From assembly GCA_001600095.1 (NCBI GenBank), contig BCIX01000005.1, positions 316,523 to 380,522 of the forward strand: a stretch of 64,000 nucleotides of DNA, written 5' to 3'. Below are positions 58,281 through 64,000 of the stretch, piece by piece. A model generated the notes under the pieces. That model did not search any database and was not told the origin of the DNA. It was given only the letters and a program-made list of their open reading frames with translations. Positions within the stretch are counted from its first letter, which is position 1. The number at the start of each line of letters is the position of its first letter. This DNA is from Bullera alba (Eukaryota > Basidiomycota > Tremellomycetes > Tremellales > Bulleraceae). Position numbers and translations under genes: made by a program.

Positions 58281-61200
58281 CTACTTTGCTAGAATCGCCT
58301 TGAGGAACGACTCGGACTCCTCCACCAATGCCGCAGACACGCCTTCCTTCCCTACCATACCCGCCAGCCGGACCATCGGGCCTAGTGCCCGTATCTGCTC
58401 CAAAGTGATCCTCTTTGCTGGATCCGAGCTCATCATCCCTTTGATCGTCGAAATCAGGACCGTCGAGACTTCCGGTACTGCCTCCTGCTGATCTTTCGCT
58501 GGTCTTTCTTGACATCGTGAGTCATTCTCGTCTCGAATGTTCTCGGTCGAGGTGTAGTGTTCGGTCAAATCGGAGAAATCATCGCTGCGGAGTTTGATCC
58601 ATCCATCACCATCTATTTCCAGCGTTAGCACACCCCTTGATCGATATGGAGACTACTCACTTGGAGGAAGGACGACATTCAAAGCGGCCTCCATGACGAG
58701 TAGACCCAACGAGAACACATCGGCTTCTTTCCCCACGACACCGTCTAACGCCTCTGGGCAGAGGTACTCTCTATCCCCTTCCACCTCTCTATCCAGTATA
58801 GGACTCGGGACGGCCCTTACTTCCTTATTGGCATCCTCGACCCAGACGAACGCGCCGTCCTCCCCGAATTGCGGCAGAGCAGGGGACACATCGCCCGCCA
58901 CGCCGGAATCGGGGGAGATCATGGTGGACATGCCGAAATCCGCAATGAGGAGACTGCCAGCATTGGTGATAAGGACGTTGGAGGGTTTGATGTCGAGATG
59001 CAAGAAATCGTTCGAGTGAATGTGCGACAGACCGAGGGATAGCTCGCGTAATGTCTTCCAGACTCTTGCTTCGCCCATCCCACCGACATCGCCGAGGGAC
59101 AAGAGGAACATGGCGAGATCACCACATGGCGCAAGTTCAGTTCGGATGTAGAGTCGATTGCTGAATTCCCAGGAATCGATAAACGTGACGATATTGTCGT
59201 GAGGCGAGAGTGATAATCTGTGAAGAATCGATACTTCCTCCAGTTGTCGCAGCCTGTAGACGCATCAGTATACAGCCAGCTCGCCTAGAGGAGATCCGAC
59301 AGGGCTCACCTGTTCTTGGTACCGGTGTATGCTCGGCCGGCCTTGACGGCATACATCCTACCCGTCTTCTTCTCCTTGACCTTCCACACCTGACTGAACT
59401 CTCCTCTGCCCAAACTCTGCATGATCACGAAATCCCTGTTGAGCTTGTTCGCCGAGCCGCCTTGGGTCGTGCTTCCGATCATGGCCTGAGCGCGGAAACT
59501 CGCCGCCAGCATGGGGTTGGAAGCCCTCGCTAATGGTCCATCTCGGAGGAGGCCTCTGAAATTGCCTTGCCCCCTGGCACTGGCTCGTTCCGCGGGGGAT
59601 GAGGCATCTCGCGCTCCAATGGCGGGCTGCGAAGTTGATTGATAGGGCGATATGAGGGGATGGTGGTTGGATGACGGAGCGAATGGGTACCGAACGTTAT
59701 TTGGCGTTGTAGGCGATGGCGTCGTCACGCCCTGTTCTATTGGCAATACTGCTCGCGGTCAGCTATATTGCTAGTCTCGATCTGAGCACTCACGCTTGAT
59801 ACCAGGTCTGGTTGGAGTCAAGGGCGAGCTGAGCTGATCGATACCGCACACCTCTCCGATACTACCACTAGAGGCGCTGGCCGCAAACATTGAGCTAGTC
59901 TTTCGGCGGAGTCCTCTGGTCTTTTGGGCCGCTCTGGCATATACAGAAACGCTGCCGTCGGTGGTATTGCTCGTACTCGTGTTCGTACTGGCGGAATTGG
60001 AGTTCGACGTCGAATTGCTCGAGCTGCTTCTCGCAGTGTGAGTTGTATTCACCACATTGTTCAGTCGACTTGGTACTATTGAGCTCGACGACAACCTCGG
60101 TCTATGGCCAGATGCAGCCATGAGCGGTAGTCTTGATTTGACCGGTTCCACCGGCGACATCGGTTGAGCGTTCCTCTTTACTGGTGCACTGTTGATCTCT
60201 CCGAATTTTGGAATCTCCAGTCCGGGCAATATCGACTTCTTCTTCACGAGACCGGTACTGGCGAATGCCGCGGGTGAGGGTTTGACGTCTGCAAACATTG
60301 CAGCGACGGGTGTTGACGTTCCTGGGGTGGGGACATTGAGACGGTGCAAATCCGCTGGCTTGCCAGGCTCGGTGATGCCGCGACGCAGACCTGGTCGTTT
60401 ACGGGGATGCGTTTTGGGCGTAATCTTATGCTGGATCGCTAGAGTCTTGCGTCGGGTGAGCAAAACCGGGGCCGTGGGATGCGAGAGCGGTGATGGCGGG
60501 AGAGTCGGTACCGTCGACGTGGAGGAGTTCAAGGTTGAAGGGGGCTTTGATGGCGAGGGATTGGCATCATCGCTCGACGTTGTGGCGCTTGAAACCGTCC
60601 TGGCGAAATGGGCCTTCTTCTCTCCTGTCCTCGTTCCAAGTCCAATACCCAGACCAATGGTCGAAGAATTCGGGGGACTCTCTAGATCCGCTCTGATGGA
60701 AGTCGTCGGAGACGACTCGGTGGATACGGAAACGGACAATTGCTGTTTCTTCTCCTTCTGCGATTTCTTCGAGGATAATAACCTTGGGAAGAAGCTAGCC
60801 AGAGGCGAACGAGGTTTTGCTGGCGACGGAGAAGGACTTTGGCCAAGGTGAACCATTGGCGAATTACCCGAAGGTGTTCGTGACATGAGGAACGCTTGTA
60901 GCGGCGTCATCTCGCCTACAGCATGGCCTCTGACTCCTCTACTTCCGAGAGGTGATGCTGCAAAGGTGGTGGCGGAAGCGCTCGTCGTAAACTCCGGCTG
61001 ATCTTTAACCTCGGAGTGGCTTTGGAACGGCTTGCTGGGTGTGGCAGGATCATCCTCTCCATCCAGATATTCGTCCCCCCGCTCGCCCCAGACCGATATG
61101 AAGTTCGGTCGAGGGTAATAGTCCTGATGCTCGCCAGAACTCCTGCCCAGGGATCGAAGTGAAGTCGAACTCGTCCCGCTCTCTCCGCTAAACTCGTCCA

Positions 61201-62124
61201 CGGAGGACATTGAGCCGGATTTGTCCCGCCTCATTTTGCTCGAGACCGATTGTGAATCCGAGAAATGATCGCCATGATCCGAGTGATCGATGTTCTCATC
61301 GAGAGCCTCCTCCACCATCCACTCGCTGTTGCTGAGCCAATCGAGATTGGGTGTTTGAAATCCATCACATCGCAACATCTCCGTTTGAGCGCCTTTGGAC
61401 GGTGACATGGTGGAGAAGGTGTATCGCCCTGGCGGTCTCTTCGAGGAAAATGGGCTGCCGAGAAAGGACGACATCTGGGGAAGAGGCGCAGTTGAAGGAT
61501 GAACATGGCTTCGAGATATGCTCTCGCCAGAAGGTGTATGTATGTGGCGTATGGGATGTCGTCTGGGTGTTGAGGATGGATTGGGTGGTGATGACGGGAG
61601 GACGAACGGGACTGCTGTTCCGGACGTCTGCCTTGTTCCCCTGGAAGGTCCAGCTTGGGGCATGTCGTCGTATGACGGTGATTGGGATAATGAGAAGCTT
61701 GACAGAGACTCGGAAAGCTGTCGATCATCAGCCAGGGTGCGCTTAAGCCTTATTCATAGCTCGTTGCCAGGCAACATTCGAGGATACTCACCAGTGGGAC
61801 CGACATCTCTCTCCTTCTGCCCATACTCCATCCCTCTCCCTCTCCCCTCCAAGGGCTCTTGGCCGTATGCTTCCCGAAAGACAATCCTCGTCTACCCTCC
61901 AACCCGGGCCGTTTGCCGTTTACCACCCTTGATTCTCTGGATCGGCTCGACGAGGACGATGAGGTGGAGATGTAATTGAGAGAACGAGAGGCCAGAGGTC
62001 CTGATCTATCAACAGGGCTAGGAGTTGACTTTGCCCTCTTGGGCGATCTTCCTGGTCCGGCAGAGCCGACTGTTGGTGAGGTGCATTGTGCAGTGGATGG
62101 CTGCTCGTTGATGAGCAAAGCCAT
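58281..62124 (-). CDS. WEE1: Wee1-family mitotic inhibitor kinase
   Basis: Phosphorylates Tyr15 of Cdk1 and delays entry into mitosis; nuclear. The start is the first ATG in frame (62124, MALLINEQPSTAQ). Exon 1 ends at MSVPL, followed in phase by LSESLSSFSLSQSPSYDD and a 650-residue disordered, Ser/Thr/Pro-rich regulatory region with many Ser-Pro and Thr-Pro sites (RLLSSKKSQKEKKQ; KTHPRKRPGLRRG). The kinase domain begins FVIMQSLGRGEFSQVWKVK (glycine loop), with the ATP lysine in MYAVKAGR and IVTFIDSWE. The catalytic loop FLHLDIKPSNVLI has the Wee1-type DIKPSN in place of DLKPEN. Then come IADFGMSTM and EGDREYLCPEAL, the Wee1 version of the activation segment end. The C-terminal lobe includes ISTIKGMMSSDPAKRITLEQ. 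An insert with acidic residues separates DFG from the APE-like motif, as in other Wee1 kinases. Introns are near 61749-61792, 59746, 59250-59310 and 58620-58670. Confidence 0.93.
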
Positions 62125-62534
62125 CGTGAGAGTGGCGGTCGACAAGATCTGGGGTAGGAGGTGTACGTGGCTGTAGCAGTGTCCACTTTTCTTCGCCAGG
62201 TGTTGTCTGTGTTGGTGAACGATGCTACAGTGATAATGTGGTCCAATATGTATACACTGTCAATGCTGATGTCACTGTCGTTGTGGAATAAAGTTAAAGA
62301 GAGAGAGAGAGGTGACGGTGTAAATTGGGAGATGAGGTGATGTCTGGTGAGAACCGCTCGTGCCTGAAAACAAGCACAAACAAGCACAAGTCAGTCGCGC
62401 CTATAGTTTATCCGACACACCCATTTAAACACCAAAAGTTGAACCCATCATCAACACAGACACGGGAGTCTACGACTGTATCAAGAGCAGAGTCAAGCTG
62501 CATCTGACTACATCACAGACACACTCAGCACAAC
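62125..62534. promoter_or_regulatory. Head-to-head promoter of WEE1 and RCC1
   Basis: 410 bp between two divergent mitotic-control genes. It contains an (AG)7 run (62298-62311) and two adjacent CAAGCACAA copies (62371-62389). No TATA box stands out. Confidence 0.45.
62298..62311. repeat. (AG)n microsatellite
   Basis: Seven AG units in the WEE1/RCC1 promoter. Such tracts often keep promoters free of nucleosomes in fungi; that role is inferred. Confidence 0.8.
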
Positions 62535-64000
62535 ATGCCTCCCAAATGTGAGTCGTCAGCCCGTACAAGAAGGAATCATTTCTGACTAGCCTGTCAGCTT
62601 CTGCACCACCATCAAAATCCGCCAAACCCGCTTCAAAGGCCAAACCCATTTCAACCAAAGCGACTTCCTCATCCGCCAAACCCGTCTCCAAGGCCAGTGC
62701 GAAGCCAGTCTCGAAACGAGGCGGAGCTGTAGCTTCATCTGCCCCAGTCGTTCCACCTCCGGCCATCCAAGAGGACGGAGATGTGGTCATGGCTGAAGAG
62801 CCAAAAGCCAATGGGAGCGGATCCAAAGTCAATGGCACTGCCCTTCCCAAGAAGAAAGGGCGGGCGTCGGAGATTGCTCAAGAGAGCAGGGGCGTGAAGA
62901 GGCCTAGAGCTAGTCTGTCCCGAGGACCTGCTGTCAAGTTGGATATTCCGCAGCCGCCAGCGCCAGCCGACCCGCACGTGGCGTTGTTCATCTGGGGAAC
63001 CGGAGATATGGGTCAATTGGGTCTCGGACCCGATGCCCTTGACGACATCAAACGGCCCAAGCTACACAGCACGTGAGTGTAGAGCTGTACGACAGTAGTG
63101 ATCCGTCGAGCTCACTAGGTTGATAGGTTCGAAGAATTCATCGAGGATGGCAAGTTGGGCAAAGATGGAAAGGAGGGTAGCGGCGGGTTGGAAGCTGTTG
63201 TTGCCGGAGGAATGCACACGCTGGCAGTAGACGAGGCAGGAAAAGTAAGTAATGGGTATACGACGGTGCTGTATTGCTTCGCATAGCTAACCCTGCTAGA
63301 TCTGGTCATGGGGTATCAACGACAATGCCTGTTTGGGCAGAGTGACCAGCGACGTCCCGGATCCCGAGAACCCCGGGAAGGTTATTGAGAACGAGAACTT
63401 GGAGACTTTGCCATTCGTGATCGAGTCGTTGGAGAAGGAGAATTTCCGAGCCGTCTCGGTCTCTGCAGGTGACAGCGTCAGTGTGGCAGTCTCGGACAAG
63501 GGGGAGATTCGTGCTTGGGGCAGTTTCAGAGTATGTCACAGCTACACGACCTCGAGACGTAGCTGACCTGTACTCAGGGCAACGAAGGTGTGCTTGGATT
63601 CGACGGTATCCCAGGACATTCTCCATTCCAGTTCACGCCGATCCCTCTGGCTTCGCTGCAGAGGGCCAAAGTGCAGGTCACGCAGGTCTCCTGCGGGGAG
63701 AACCACGTTCTGGCTCTGACCACCACTGGTCACGTTTACGTTTGGGGAAGTGGTCAGCAGAATCAACTCGGACGACGGATCCTCGCGAGAAGGCAACTGA
63801 ACGGTCTGGAGCCCGAGCGGTTGGGTTTGAGAAACATCGTCCACGTGGCTGCTGGTGTCTACCACTCCTTTGCCGTTGACTCCAACGGCATAGTCTGGTC
63901 TTGGGGACTGAACACCTTCCACCAAACTGGTCTCACTCCGGCTCGAGGTGGAGACGAGGACATGGTCATGGTCCCAGCTCAAGTCGATGCCCTGTCTCCC
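62535..64000 (+). CDS. RCC1: RCC1-family Ran guanine nucleotide exchange factor (3' end missing)
   Basis: Chromatin-bound exchange factor that makes nuclear Ran-GTP (Srm1 in budding yeast, Pim1 in fission yeast). Exon 1 codes MPPK plus one base, joined after a GTGAGT intron to SSAPPSKSAKPASKAKPIS, a Lys/Ala/Ser/Pro-rich basic tail like the histone- and DNA-binding tail of RCC1. A KKKGRA and GVKRPR pair may be the nuclear signal. The seven-bladed propeller follows with RCC1 repeats: LFIWGTGDMGQLGLGPD, VAGGMHTLAVDEAGKIWSWG, INDNACLGR, AGDSVSVAVSDKGEIRAWGS, CGENHVLALTTTGHVYVWGS, GQQNQLGRR and AAGVYHSFAVDSNGIVWSWG. About four to five blades are inside the window. The gene continues past base 64000. 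The N-terminal tail, some 130 residues, is longer than in human RCC1. Confidence 0.93.

Noticed and set aside
60192..60851. 219-codon plus-strand ORF across WEE1
   Set aside because: Antisense to the Ser/Pro-rich regulatory region of WEE1; no domain or independent signal.
1..64000. Biosynthetic cluster, mobile element or horizontally acquired island
   Set aside because: Genes are conserved eukaryotic housekeeping functions with uniform intron style; no transposase, reverse transcriptase, long terminal repeats or abrupt composition change was seen.

Overview
The window is ordinary nuclear DNA of a basidiomycete yeast, most likely a tremellomycete of the Cryptococcus/Kwoniella/Saitozyma kind. 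The grounds are a GC content a little above one half, dense genes on both strands, and nearly every gene broken by many introns of about 45-60 nt. These introns carry GTGAGT/GTAAGT donors, CTGAC/CTAAC branch sites close to the acceptor, and very small exons. I see no transposon, no CRISPR array, no rRNA and no convincing tRNA. Exon joins below were read by eye from splice sites and reading phase; there is no transcript evidence.

Layout. 1-0.26 kb: 5' part of an unidentified minus-strand gene. 0.8-4.7 kb: BYE1-type PHD/TFIIS-M/SPOC protein. 4.8-8.0 kb (-): F-box/WD/UIM protein of the Ufo1 type. 8.4-11.6 kb: JmjC histone demethylase JHD1 with its own PHD finger. 12.0-15.0 kb: acidic SprT-like protease resembling GCNA. 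15.2-17.3 kb (-): MFS transporter. 18.0-20.2 kb (-): mitochondrial GatB. 20.7-21.1 kb (-): small secreted protein. 21.7-23.3 kb (-): PTC7-type PP2C phosphatase. 23.7-27.1 kb (-): C1-tetrahydrofolate synthase with a mitochondrial leader and a second in-frame start. 27.4-29.3 kb (-): GPI16. 29.7-31.8 kb: CCT4. 32.2-34.8 kb (-): Pil1/Lsp1 eisosome protein. 36.1-37.4 kb: Met/Gly-repeat protein of unknown role. 37.7-38.9 kb (-): SCAMP. 39.3-41.0 kb: arginase with a mitochondrial-type leader. 41.1-48.4 kb (-): a very long XMAP215/Dis1 microtubule polymerase. 48.9-51.4 kb: uridine kinase with a UPRT-like C-terminus. 52.0-55.1 kb (-): four-finger C2H2 factor. 55.1-58.3 kb: a 3.2-kb stretch with no convincing gene. 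58.3-62.1 kb (-): WEE1. 62.5 kb to the edge: RCC1, cut off.

Together. These are mostly housekeeping genes and form no operon-like unit. Two themes stand out. The left end has two chromatin proteins (BYE1, JHD1) flanking an F-box protein, followed by a SprT-like genome-maintenance protease. The right third has three mitosis genes: the XMAP215 polymerase, then WEE1 and RCC1 head to head on a 0.4-kb promoter. Several enzymes (GatB, PTC7, C1-THF synthase, arginase) carry mitochondrial-type N-termini. I found no clearly undescribed system. The best leads are the four-TOG XMAP215 protein, the fungal GCNA-like protein, the predicted dual start of the folate enzyme, the arginase leader, the GC-AG intron in the zinc-finger gene and the long gene-poor interval before WEE1.
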